From: Protofrankia sp963555925
Lineage (GTDB): Bacteria; Actinomycetota; Actinomycetes; Frankiales; Frankiaceae
Length of the DNA: 64,000 nt
Assembly (NCBI GenBank): GCA_963555925.1
Contig: CAUVXJ010000006.1
Location: forward strand, 21,788 to 85,787
Direction of reading: 5' to 3'
The position numbers and the translations under genes are program-made. This document shows, one piece after another, positions 47,025 through 55,773 of this stretch (positions within the stretch are counted from its first letter, which is position 1; every line of letters begins with the position of its first letter). A model generated the notes under the pieces. It saw nothing but the letters and a program-made list of their open reading frames with translations, ran no database searches and was not told where the DNA came from.

Positions 47025-47110
47025 CGCCTCATCCTCCTCTTCGATGCCGGGTAGATGGGAGAGCAGGTGCTGCCAGTCGGCCCGTCTTCCGCCAGCCGAT
47101 AATCAGAACC

Positions 47111-47914
47111 GTGGTGTCCGCGGCTCGTCGTGATGATCCGAAACTGGCGTCGGCGGTTGTCGGCCAGTGGGAGCGGATCGCCGAGCGGGTGGCCGCACTC
47201 GCAGCGCAGGAGTGTGCGCAGCCGAGCAGGCTGCCCGGCTGGAGTGTCGCGGATCTTGTCGTCCATACCGCCGGGTCGGCGGCTGCGCTGGCCGCGGCGA
47301 TCGCGGGTCCGCCCCCGCCGGCCGCGGACGCCCGCCCGGAACGTCTTCTGAGCGTGGAGACCTATCTGGCGGCGCCGGCAGGATTGGGGCTCGGCCCGCG
47401 CGATGACGCACACAACGGGACGGCCGCCGATACGCGGTGGGGAGCCGGTGAGCATGGCCGGCTGCGGTCGCGGTTGGGTGACGCCATCGCCGCCGCCGCG
47501 GCTGGGCTCGCCGGTGTCGACCCGGCGCGTCCGGTCATGACCGCAGCCGGTGGCATGCGGCTGGGAGACCTTCTGGTCGCACTGGCGGTGGACGGTGTTG
47601 TCCACGGTCTCGACCTGGGGGTCGATCCGCATCGGGACGCGGTGCGGATCGTCGTGCGAACCTTCACCGGTCTACTCGTGGCGCGCGCTCCGGGGCGTTG
47701 CGTCGAGGTACGGGTGCCGCCGTTCGCGGCGGTGCAGGTCGTCGAGGGCCCGCGGCACACCCGGGGCACACCGCCGAACGTGGTCGAAACCGATCCGGTC
47801 ACCTTTGTCGATGTCGCCGTGGGTCGCCTGAGCTGGATGGACGCGGTGGCGGACGGTCGCGTGCGGGCCAGCGGCTCCCGCGCCGACCTGCGCCCTTACC
47901 TTCCGTTGCTGTAA
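47111..47914 (+). CDS. Maleylpyruvate isomerase family (DinB-like, mycothiol-dependent type)
   Basis: This 267-aa protein has the four-helix DinB-like domain with metal-site His residues (LPGWSVADLVVHTAG; LVALAVDGVVHGLDLG) and a C-terminal SCP2-like part (RVPPFAAVQVVEGP; RLSWMDAVADGRVRASG). Relatives use mycothiol as thiol cofactor; the substrate is unknown. The frame is open upstream; I chose GTG 47111, opposite and just after the ATPase gene start. Confidence 0.75.
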   Translation: MVSAARRDDPKLASAVVGQWERIAERVAALAAQECAQPSRLPGWSVADLVVHTAGSAAALAAAIAGPPPPAADARPERLLSVETYLAAPAGLGLGPRDDAHNGTAADTRWGAGEHGRLRSRLGDAIAAAAAGLAGVDPARPVMTAAGGMRLGDLLVALAVDGVVHGLDLGVDPHRDAVRIVVRTFTGLLVARAPGRCVEVRVPPFAAVQVVEGPRHTRGTPPNVVETDPVTFVDVAVGRLSWMDAVADGRVRASGSRADLRPYLPLL

Positions 47915-47985
47915 CTTCCGTTGCTGGACCGCCCGCTGTGGCAGAACACGTGGCCGGTGAGCTCTCGGCCGGCCCTTGCGGCGGA

Positions 47986-48378
47986 TCAGACGATCACGAA
48001 GGGGACCCCCGCGTCGCCAAGGGCGTGGAAATCCTCGTCCCTGGTTGCGACGGTGCATTCATGGACAATCGCCGTAGCCCCGATCAGGGTGTCCATGACG
48101 CGCGGTTTGCGACCGGACGCCTTGATTTTCACTACAAGGCGGGCATACGTATGGGCAACGTCGGTGTCGATGAGAAGAGGTTCGTAACTGCGTTCAACGG
48201 CTGACAACGTGGCAAGTCGTTGCGCGCGGATGTCCGGATCTGTTGCGACTAGTACGCCGATGGTGAGTTCTGCGACGGAGATCACGGATACGGCTACATC
48301 CGTTACCTCGTCCGGCAGTATCGGGGCGGTTTTCTCATGAATAGTGATCAATAACGACGTGTCCAGCAGGAGTTTCAC
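47986..48378 (-). CDS. vapC: VapC-type PIN-domain toxin
   Basis: This 130-aa PIN ribonuclease has the acidic residues in place: LLLDTSLL, SVAELTIGV, RVMDTLIGATA and TRDEDF. It probably cleaves RNA when the antitoxin is lost. It overlaps the antitoxin stop by 4 nt and so is translated with it. Confidence 0.9.
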   Translation of the reverse strand: MKLLLDTSLLITIHEKTAPILPDEVTDVAVSVISVAELTIGVLVATDPDIRAQRLATLSAVERSYEPLLIDTDVAHTYARLVVKIKASGRKPRVMDTLIGATAIVHECTVATRDEDFHALGDAGVPFVIV

Positions 48379-48620
48379 TCGTTATCGCCAACTCGCTCTT
48401 CCCGGAGCTCGGCGAGCAGGTCCTCCATCGCCGGGTCGGGCTGGACCTGGCGGAGAACTGCGATGGCTTCCGTACGCGGAAGCCAGGTGCGACGCCGCAG
48501 TGGGATGATCTCCGCGACGGGACGGCGGTCGACTGTGACCGTCACCCGCTCGCCTGCTTCCACCCGGCGGATCACGTCACTGGCGTTCGTCCGCAGTTCG
48601 CGGAGGCCGACGATCGTCAT
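48375..48620 (-). CDS. vapB: Phd/YefM-type antitoxin (VapB partner)
   Basis: This 81-aa protein has the N-terminal DNA-binding half VGLRELRTNASDVIRRVEAG followed by VTVDRRPVAEIIPL, typical of Phd/YefM antitoxins. The C-terminal half (PAMEDLLAELREER) would cover the toxin. Two direct repeats upstream are likely operators. Confidence 0.88.
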   Translation of the reverse strand: MTIVGLRELRTNASDVIRRVEAGERVTVTVDRRPVAEIIPLRRRTWLPRTEAIAVLRQVQPDPAMEDLLAELREERVGDNE

Positions 48621-48626
48621 GCTCTG

Positions 48627-48664
48627 CAGTGTTGCACATATGCTTCAGCGTTGCGCATGCGCTT
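48627..48664. promoter_or_regulatory. 19-bp direct repeats upstream of vapBC, probable operator
   Basis: CAGTGTTGCACATATGCTT is followed directly by CAGCGTTGCGCATGCGCTT. Each unit contains its own small palindrome (GCACATATGC, GCGCATGCGC). The location is right for autoregulation by the toxin-antitoxin complex. Confidence 0.55.
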
Positions 48665-48796
48665 CGGGTGCTCGAGGGACTACCTGGACCGGACCTGTCC
48701 GTGGTGTCCCGCATGAGTTGGAGATCGACAGGTGTCGGGCGGGTTGGCGCTGCTAGCGTGGGCTGCGGACCAGTGTGAACGACGTCCCAAGGAGCT

Positions 48797-50554
48797 GTGT
48801 TGCCCGACGTCGGTGACTGTTCGATGTCTGTCTCCGCCCGTCCGGCGGCCGCCGCCCGTCCGGCGGCACCTCTCGACCCAGCGGTTGGCTCCCGCTGCGG
48901 CAGCCAGCGCGCTGATGCTCAGCGTCGTGGCGCCGAGGACTGGGCCCGTGAGTACATCGATGATCCGGGTCCGCGGGACGCCTGCGGGGTGTTCGGAGTG
49001 TGGGCTCCAGATGAGGACGTTGCGAATCTAACCTACTACGGGCTGTACGCGTTGCAGCATCGGGGCCAGGAAGCGGCGGGTATCGCGGTCGCCGACGGCC
49101 GGACGGTCGTCGTCTTCAAGGAGCTGGGGCTGGTCGCCCAGGTCTTCGACGATGTGACCCTGGCGAGCCTGACCGGGCACCTGGCCGTGGGCCATACCCG
49201 TTACTCGACCACCGGATCGTCGACCTGGGACAATGCCCAGCCTTCCTACCGGTCGTCGCATGGCGGTGGAGCGGTCGCACTGGGTCATAACGGCAACCTC
49301 ACCAATACCGCGACCCTGGCCGCGGACCTCGCCGACACCGTCAGGGGCCCGATCCGGGCGACGACGGACTCTGACCTGATCACCGCGATGTTGGCCGCGC
49401 ATCCCGGCCCGACGCTGAAAGAAGCGGCCATCGACGTGCTGCCCCGGCTGGCCGGCGCGTTCTCGCTGGTGTTCTGCGACACCTCAACCCTGTACGCCGC
49501 CCGGGACACCCACGGTGTGCATCCGCTTGTGCTGGGCCGGCTCGGCGGGGACGGCCCGGACACCGGTTGGGTCGTGGCGAGTGAGACCGCGGCCCTTGAC
49601 ATCGTCGGCGCCGGTTTCGTCCGCGAGGTCGAACCCGGTGAACTGATCGTCATTGATGCCGACGGGCCGCGCTCCCACCGGTTTGCGCCGGCGACACCGC
49701 ACGGATGCTTGTTCGAGTACGTCTATCTCGCTCGCCCGGACACCACGATCGCGGGCCGTTCCGTGCACGCGACCCGGGTCGAGGTCGGGCGGACGCTCGC
49801 CCGCGAGGCACCGGCGGAGGCCGATCTCGTGATCGGGGTGCCGCAGTCGGGCGTGCCCGCGGCGGTCGGCTTCGCCGAGGCCAGCCACATCCCGTACGGC
49901 GACGGGCTGGTGAAGAATTCCTATGTGGGACGGACGTTCATCCAACCGTCGCAGACGATCCGCCAGCGTGGGATCCGGCTGAAGCTCAATCCGCTGCGTG
50001 ATGTCATCGACGGCCGCCGCCTTGTCGTCGTCGACGACTCGATCGTGCGGGGCAACACCCAACGCGCCCTGGTGCGGATGCTGCGCGAGGCCGGCGCCAC
50101 CGAGGTACATGTGCGGATCTCCTCGCCGCCGGTGCGCTGGCCGTGCTTCTACGGCATCGACTTCGCCACCCGCTCCGAACTGATCGCGAACAACGCTCAC
50201 GTCGAGGAGATCCGCGAGTCCCTGGGAGCCGACTCCCTGGCCTACGTGTCACTCGCAGGCCTGGTCGCGGCGTCTCACCAGCCGGTGGCGCAGCTGTGCC
50301 GAGCCTGTTTCGACGGGGTATACCCGGTTCCGTTGCCGCATGCCGACCACCTCGGCAAGTATCTGCTGGAAGACGCGGCGGACGGTGACCGTGCCGGCCA
50401 CGACCCCGCGGTCCGTGCCGGCGGCGGGTCGGGTGGTTCCCAGCCGGAAGGCGAGGCCCTGTTGACCGCGCTGCAGACCGGGACACTCGTGGACGGCGCG
50501 TCCGTGGACGGCGCGTCCGTGGACGGCGCCGGCCCGGTGGCGCAGCGACGGTGA
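48797..50554 (+). CDS. purF: Amidophosphoribosyltransferase
   Basis: This protein of ~585 aa catalyses the first committed step of purine synthesis. After a ~62-residue leader comes the catalytic Cys in DACGVFGVWAP, exposed by propeptide removal. Glutaminase blocks are HRGQEAAGIA and GHTRYSTTGS, the PRPP site is VVVDDSIVRGNT, and the iron-sulfur Cys residues are in PCFYGIDFATRSEL and QLCRACF. AAGGAG fits a TTG at 48800 better than the GTG at 48797. The C-terminus has VDGASVDGASVDGA, encoded by a 12-bp repeat. It overlaps purM by 4 nt. Confidence 0.93.
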   Translation: MLPDVGDCSMSVSARPAAAARPAAPLDPAVGSRCGSQRADAQRRGAEDWAREYIDDPGPRDACGVFGVWAPDEDVANLTYYGLYALQHRGQEAAGIAVADGRTVVVFKELGLVAQVFDDVTLASLTGHLAVGHTRYSTTGSSTWDNAQPSYRSSHGGGAVALGHNGNLTNTATLAADLADTVRGPIRATTDSDLITAMLAAHPGPTLKEAAIDVLPRLAGAFSLVFCDTSTLYAARDTHGVHPLVLGRLGGDGPDTGWVVASETAALDIVGAGFVREVEPGELIVIDADGPRSHRFAPATPHGCLFEYVYLARPDTTIAGRSVHATRVEVGRTLAREAPAEADLVIGVPQSGVPAAVGFAEASHIPYGDGLVKNSYVGRTFIQPSQTIRQRGIRLKLNPLRDVIDGRRLVVVDDSIVRGNTQRALVRMLREAGATEVHVRISSPPVRWPCFYGIDFATRSELIANNAHVEEIRESLGADSLAYVSLAGLVAASHQPVAQLCRACFDGVYPVPLPHADHLGKYLLEDAADGDRAGHDPAVRAGGGSGGSQPEGEALLTALQTGTLVDGASVDGASVDGAGPVAQRR

Positions 50555-51735
50555 GCGCGCCGCTGCCTGATCGGCCTGTGACGAACGTGTCCTACCGGGA
50601 CGCGGGCGTGGATATCGATGCCGGCGACCGCGCCGTCGCCCTCATGCGCGCCGATGTCGCGCGGGCCACCCGTCCGGAGGTCGTCGGATCGCTCGGGGGC
50701 TTCGCCGGGCTGTTCGCGCTCGACGTCACCCGCTACCGGCGTCCCCTGCTCGCCTCGTCGACCGACGGGGTGGGCACGAAGATCGCCGTTGCGCGGGCCG
50801 TCGGCCGGCATGACACCGTCGGTATCGACCTGGTTGCGATGGTCGTGGACGACCTGGTGGTCTGCGGCGCCGAACCGCTTTTCCTGCTCGACTACATCGC
50901 CTGCGGGGTCGTTGTTCCGGAGCGTATCGCCACAATCGTCGCCGGGATCGCGCTCGGCTGCCAACAGGCCGGTGCGGCCCTTGTCGGCGGTGAGACCGCC
51001 GAGCATCCCGGGCTCATGGGCCCCGACGACTACGACCTCGCCGCCACCGGTGTCGGCGTGGTGGAGGCGGACGCGCTCCTCGGCCCGCAGCGGGTGCGAT
51101 CGGGGGACGTGGTGGTGGCGATGGCTTCCTCTGGTCTGCATTCCAACGGCTACTCCCTGGTGCGTCATGCGCTGCTCGGCCCGGTCGACCCCGACGGCCC
51201 GGGTGGGGTCTCGCCCACGGGTCGCGCCGCCCTGGCCCGTCATGAGGACAGCCTGGGGACCACTCTCGGTGATGCCCTACTCGTCCCCACGCGGATCTAC
51301 GCCCGCGACTGTCTGGCGCTGGCCGCAGCCGTGGACGTCCACGCCTTCGCGCACATCACCGGTGGCGGGCTCGCGGCCAATCTGGCCCGGGTGATCCCCG
51401 CCGAGTTGACCGCCCGCCTGGACCGGTCTACGTGGACCCCGCCACCCTTGTTCGATCTGGTCGCCGAGCGTGGTGGTGTTCCAGCGGTTGAAATGGAACG
51501 GACGTTCAACCTCGGGGTGGGGATGGTCGCGGTGCTGCCTGCGCATGACGCCTGCGCCGCTCTCGACCTGCTCGCCGCGCGCGGGATACCGGCGTGGATC
51601 ATCGGCGAGGTCGTCCGTACCGATGCAGACGGCCCCGTGAACAGCCCGGCTGACGGCGTCGGCGATGCGGATGATGATCGCGATCGTCCTCGCGTCGGTC
51701 AACCGGCGGAGATGGTCGGAGAACATCCCCGGTAA
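50551..51735 (+). CDS. purM: Phosphoribosylformylglycinamidine cyclo-ligase
   Basis: This 394-aa AIR synthetase has SYRDAGVDIDAGDRAV, then SSTDGVGTKI, VGIDLVAMVVDDLVVCGAE, LVGGETAEHPG and AHITGGGLAANLARV, all family hallmarks. It makes aminoimidazole ribotide in purine synthesis. The GTG start overlaps the purF stop. The tail after ~residue 355 is acidic, non-conserved and probably disordered. Confidence 0.93.
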   Translation: MSAPLPDRPVTNVSYRDAGVDIDAGDRAVALMRADVARATRPEVVGSLGGFAGLFALDVTRYRRPLLASSTDGVGTKIAVARAVGRHDTVGIDLVAMVVDDLVVCGAEPLFLLDYIACGVVVPERIATIVAGIALGCQQAGAALVGGETAEHPGLMGPDDYDLAATGVGVVEADALLGPQRVRSGDVVVAMASSGLHSNGYSLVRHALLGPVDPDGPGGVSPTGRAALARHEDSLGTTLGDALLVPTRIYARDCLALAAAVDVHAFAHITGGGLAANLARVIPAELTARLDRSTWTPPPLFDLVAERGGVPAVEMERTFNLGVGMVAVLPAHDACAALDLLAARGIPAWIIGEVVRTDADGPVNSPADGVGDADDDRDRPRVGQPAEMVGEHPR

Positions 51736-52052
51736 CCGGCGATCGTCCCAAGGGATGGCCGTCAGCACCGCCGTGTCGGCCACCGCCGCGTCCGTGTCCA
51801 CGACCACGATGTAGGTCGACCATGCCAGGACGTCGTGGGCCTGGTGGCCTGGTGGCGGCCCTCGCTCATGGATGCGGCACCGGATCCCGCGAACAGCCGG
51901 CACAGGACGCCCGCGCGGCCGCCGCTGCGACCTGCGTGGGCCTGGCCGCAGGGCTCCTTGGGCCGCCGGCAACGCGACAAAGATCACCATCGCGTCGCCC
52001 TCGGTCACATGGGAGCCCGGGATCCGGAGACCCGCAACCATGCTTGTGTTAC
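51736..52052. other. Intergenic, no supported gene
   Basis: Frames exist on both strands, including one on the minus strand that runs into purM, but none has a ribosome site or family features. I leave it unannotated. Confidence 0.5.
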
Positions 52053-52256
52053 TTACCGCCGACCGGTGTCCTCGTCCTCGTCGGCGTAGTCGTACTCGTA
52101 GGAATCATCCGACGAGTACTGATCGTCCGCGGTGTCTTCTCGCGCGCTACCGGCACCCAGATCGGCTTTTAGGCGATCAAGGTCCATGTTGGGCGAGTTG
52201 TACTTGAGCTCGCGGGCGACTTTCGTCTGCTTGGCCTTTGCTCGGCCGCGCCCCAT
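52053..52256 (-). CDS. DUF3073 protein
   Basis: This 67-aa protein has the family start GRGRAKAKQTKVARELKY and a very acidic tail. The family is small, widespread in actinobacteria, of unknown function, and usually next to purM. Confidence 0.85.
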   Translation of the reverse strand: MGRGRAKAKQTKVARELKYNSPNMDLDRLKADLGAGSAREDTADDQYSSDDSYEYDYADEDEDTGRR

Positions 52257-52444
52257 GGCTCGACCCCCTCGAACATGACGACGGGGACCCGCCCCGGTGC
52301 TCTCATTATCTCGTGCCTCCCGAGACTACAGGGATCGTGGGCTCATGGGCACGCCAACCCGACAGTTGTCGGGCCGCGCGACGATTGTGATGAACGATGT
52401 GTGACGTGGGTCACTGATCGACATCTCAAGCCTGTCACTTAGGA

Positions 52445-53515
52445 TCATGGTACGAGGATCCTGCGCAGTTGTCCGATCTCGGTCATCCGGCGCTCCGCGA
52501 GCTGGGTGGCGGCCTGGGCGGAGGTCACCCCGGTCTGCTCGGCGTGACCGAGAACGTCCAGCGTCGACGCGAAGATACGGCTGACCGCGGCCTGCGCCCG
52601 TTCGCGTGAGTAGCCCGCGAACTCGTCGGCGACCTGGATCAGACCGCCGGCGTTGACCACGAAGTCGGGTGCGTAGAGCACGCCCGCGGCGGCCAGCCGT
52701 TCGTCCACACCGGCATCGGCGAGCTGGTTGTTAGCTCCGCCACACACCACCCGCGCGTACAGGGCGCTCGCCACCTCCGCGGTGAGCGCTCCGCCCAACG
52801 CGCACGGCGAGTACACGTCGACGTCGGCAGTGATCAGCGTGTCGGGATCGGTCCGCAGTTCGGCGTCGGGATACTCCGCGCGGGCACGATCGAGCGCCGC
52901 CTGGTCGACGTCCGCGGCGACCACGGCGGCGCCGTCGGAGAGCAGCCTGCCGACCAGACGCCGGCCGACCTTCCCGAGGCCGGCCACGGCGACACGGCGA
53001 CCGGCAAGCGACGGCGTGCCCCACAGATACTCGGCGCAGGCACGCATCCCCTCGAACACGCCGTAGGCGGTCAGGACGCCGGAATCGCCGGAGCCACCCT
53101 GCGCAGGCGACCGTCCGGTGACCCATCGGGACTCGCGGGCGACCACATCCATGTCCTCGACGTAGGTTCCGACGTCACAAGCGGTGATGTAACGGCCTCC
53201 GAGCGAGGCGACGAAGCGTCCGTATGCGCGCAGCAGCAGCTCGGATTTGTCGCGGTTCGGATCGCCGATGATCACAGCCTTGCCGCCGCCGAAGTCGAGG
53301 CCTGCGCAGGCGGCCTTGTAGGCCATTGCCCTGGACAGGTCCAGGACGTCGAGCAGCGCCGCGTCCTCGTCGACGTAGGGGTGGAACCTGGTTCCGCCGA
53401 GGGCCGGGCCGAGGGCCGTGGAGTAGATCGCGATGATCGCACGCAGTCCACTGGCGGAGTCCACGCAGAACACCACCTGTTCGTGCTGTGAGGCGACGGT
53501 GAAGACGGACGGCAC
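52445..53515 (-). CDS. Glu/Leu/Phe/Val dehydrogenase (valine dehydrogenase-like)
   Basis: This 356-aa amino-acid dehydrogenase has LGGTRFHPY, the catalytic Lys in CAGLDFGGGKAVI, ACDVGT and the NAD motif VAGLGKVGRRL. It reversibly deaminates a branched-chain amino acid. GTG 53515 has AAGGGAG 8 nt upstream. The gene order DUF3073-dehydrogenase-unknown-bldC supports a vdh-type role. A 15-bp tandem repeat lies just upstream. Confidence 0.88.
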   Translation of the reverse strand: MPSVFTVASQHEQVVFCVDSASGLRAIIAIYSTALGPALGGTRFHPYVDEDAALLDVLDLSRAMAYKAACAGLDFGGGKAVIIGDPNRDKSELLLRAYGRFVASLGGRYITACDVGTYVEDMDVVARESRWVTGRSPAQGGSGDSGVLTAYGVFEGMRACAEYLWGTPSLAGRRVAVAGLGKVGRRLVGRLLSDGAAVVAADVDQAALDRARAEYPDAELRTDPDTLITADVDVYSPCALGGALTAEVASALYARVVCGGANNQLADAGVDERLAAAGVLYAPDFVVNAGGLIQVADEFAGYSRERAQAAVSRIFASTLDVLGHAEQTGVTSAQAATQLAERRMTEIGQLRRILVP

Positions 53516-53531
53516 CGTGCGGGCTCCCTTC

Positions 53532-53576
53532 GCCGGGTACGTGATTTGCCGGGTATGTGGTTTGCCGGGTACGTGG
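53532..53576. repeat. 15-bp tandem repeat, three units
   Basis: GCCGGGTACGTGATT, GCCGGGTATGTGGTT and GCCGGGTACGTGG follow each other 17 bp upstream of the dehydrogenase start. They lie in the 5' untranslated region. Confidence 0.65.
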
Positions 53577-53739
53577 GCGCAAGCATGCGTGAGACCCCGC
53601 TGTGAGGGGCGCGACCGGTGTCCGCAACCTATCCAGCCGCGGTACCGGCGCGAGTGAAGATCGGCGCTGCAGGCCGCCCACGTGCCGCTGACGGGCACGC
53701 GGCAACCCACTGAGGCTTCTGGCATGCCAGGATCTGTCT

Positions 53740-54576
53740 GTGGCTCCTGTGGTCAGTCCAGCGGCCTATCTGCGGGTGTACGAGCCGCTGGCGGCGTTCC
53801 CGCCGGCCGATCGGCTTCGTTGGGAGCGTTATGCAGCCAAGGGGCGTGTCCCGAGCCGCCGTGCCGGTGCCCGCCGGGAGCGGGTCGTCGCCCTCGTCGC
53901 GACCATCCAGCCGTCGCTGGACGTCGCCGACGAGTCGGCCTTCATCCAGGTGGCGGACGGGCTGATGTTCGTCTGCCCCTGGTACACCCAGCTGCGGGTG
54001 TGGCAGGCGGCGATGGAGTTTCGCGGTGGGTTGCCGGATCGGGTGGCGGAGGCGTTCATCCCGCGACGACTCGCAGACCCGGCCGAGACCGAGCTCGACC
54101 GCTGGCACACTCGCCGCCCGGATCTCAAGGTTTACGTCCAGACCTGCACCTGGATGGTGCCGCCACCGTGGTTCGTCCTGTTCGAGCCCGCGGAGCGCCT
54201 GCTGGTCACCGGTGACAGCGCCGATCGGTCGTTGTCGTACCGGACGTCGCTGAGCCGTGCCCGGCGGCGGGTCGGTCTGGCGCTGGAGGCGTTGGAGATG
54301 CTGCGTCGCGTCGCTCCGGACTCACCGGGCGTCGACGGTCTGGCCGAGATCAGACAGTGGCTGGCGGAGTTCCACCCACACAGCCGGGTCGAACTCGACT
54401 ACGGCGGACTCGTGGATCTGCTCGATGACGATGCTCTGCGTGACGACACATCGGTCGAAGACCTTGATGAGGCACTCGGCGCATTACGCCTAGGGCGAAC
54501 AGATGTGGCAGTCGCGGCCTATGAGCGCGTCCTGAACCGGTGGAGACCGGTTCAGGCACGGGAGTCGGCAAGCTGA
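53740..54576 (+). CDS. Conserved actinobacterial protein of unknown function
   Basis: This 278-aa soluble protein sits between the amino-acid dehydrogenase and bldC, as its counterpart does in Streptomyces. Conserved-looking stretches are YEPLAAFPPADRLRWERYAA and VQTCTWMVPPPWFVLFEP, followed by helices. No motif of known function is seen. The GTG start has AGGA 7 nt upstream. Confidence 0.75.
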   Translation: MAPVVSPAAYLRVYEPLAAFPPADRLRWERYAAKGRVPSRRAGARRERVVALVATIQPSLDVADESAFIQVADGLMFVCPWYTQLRVWQAAMEFRGGLPDRVAEAFIPRRLADPAETELDRWHTRRPDLKVYVQTCTWMVPPPWFVLFEPAERLLVTGDSADRSLSYRTSLSRARRRVGLALEALEMLRRVAPDSPGVDGLAEIRQWLAEFHPHSRVELDYGGLVDLLDDDALRDDTSVEDLDEALGALRLGRTDVAVAAYERVLNRWRPVQARESAS

Positions 54577-54728
54577 TGGTTTGCAACCGCTAACTGAGCG
54601 TGGCTGCTCGCTTCGGACGTCGTGTGACTAGTCAGCAGATGGTCCTGACGTGCCATGTCCGAAATGCCCCCGAAGGATGCACGATCTGTATGGGACGGAG
54701 CAACGCTCTGTGACGGGAGGCCAACACA

Positions 54729-54935
54729 ATGACGACGAGAACACCGGACGCTGAGCCGCTGCTGACGCCTGCCGAAGTGGCAACCATGTTCCGAGTTGAC
54801 CCGAAGACCGTGACCAGGTGGGCCAAGGCGGGCAAGCTCACTTCGATACGCACCCTTGGCGGTCACCGCCGTTACCGCGAGGCGGAGGTCCGGGCACTCC
54901 TCAAGGGGGTCCCATCCATGGGAAGCGAGGTATAG
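54729..54935 (+). CDS. bldC: Developmental regulator BldC (MerR-like)
   Basis: This 68-aa MerR-type DNA-binding protein reads LLTPAEVATMFRVDPKTVTR then GKLTSIRTLGGHRRY, nearly the canonical BldC sequence. BldC binds DNA cooperatively and controls the onset of development. GGGAGG precedes the ATG. Confidence 0.95.
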   Translation: MTTRTPDAEPLLTPAEVATMFRVDPKTVTRWAKAGKLTSIRTLGGHRRYREAEVRALLKGVPSMGSEV

Positions 54936-55174
54936 CTCCACGCCGGTGCGATCGGATGCATCGGATCCTCCTTACTCTGCTGCTGTGATCGATAAGTTCC
55001 GAAATTCGCGAGTTGTTGGTTATTCGGGGATCTTCGGCTACTTGAGATGTGATCAGGTTAGGACCGAGGGGGATGTCGGTACGGCGGTTGTCTCAAGTGT
55101 GGGCAACAGTTGTTCTTCCGATGTGTCAAGGCCGCTGACGGTGGGGGCGCTCTGGTACGTCCAAGCGTCTTTAG

Positions 55175-55216
55175 GATCTTCGACTGGAAGGCGAGGCGGT
55201 CTGCCAGTCGAAGATC
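55175..55216. terminator. Hairpin in the region downstream of bldC
   Basis: GATCTTCGACTGG (55175-55187) pairs perfectly with 55204-55216 around a 16-nt loop. The rest of 54936-55773 holds no gene I can support. Confidence 0.5.
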
Positions 55217-55773
55217 TCCACCACCGCAGGGGCGTAGACCGTGCGTTCATGTCCCCGGGATGATCAGCGTTTCCGCGCTGCTCGCGCCGTGACACGACCC
55301 CGTCGGTAGGTCCGGGAGGTTCCCCGAAACCGGGATGCTGCCTTCCGGACCTTTGTCGTTCCAGGACGAGATCCGCGCCGGATCGTGCGGGTTCGAGGCT
55401 CTTGGCGGGCTCGGCGCTCGCCGGCGCCCCTGCTGCCTGGCACCGGTCACTCGGATGACCACAGGCGCACGTCGTCGGTGTCTGTCGTGCCACGGAGCGC
55501 TTCGTGACCATATCGCCCCCGGCCGGTGAGCTTGAGCTCCGCGGTGGGTCTGTGGTAACAATAGCGCCCATTCTGCTTTCCAGTCATATATGTCGTTTTC
55601 AGGAGTCTGCTCTGTTTGCCGAACGTGGATCTTTTATTTTTTGTGTTGAAACCGGACAAGCCGGCATTGAAGTACCAAACCGATGGCCGGCACGCCGTGC
55701 GTCCGTGTATGTTGCGGTGGCTTCCCTGTTCACCCGCGCCGACCGGCAGGTCGTTGCTTTGAGAGGGAAGAAC

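Noticed and set aside
51277..52041. Minus-strand open frame overlapping the end of purM
   Set aside because: It is antisense to conserved purM sequence, lacks a ribosome site and shows no family pattern.
55053..55571. Minus-strand open frame in the bldC downstream region
   Set aside because: It has low-complexity Pro/Arg/Ser composition, crosses a hairpin, and has no start signal.
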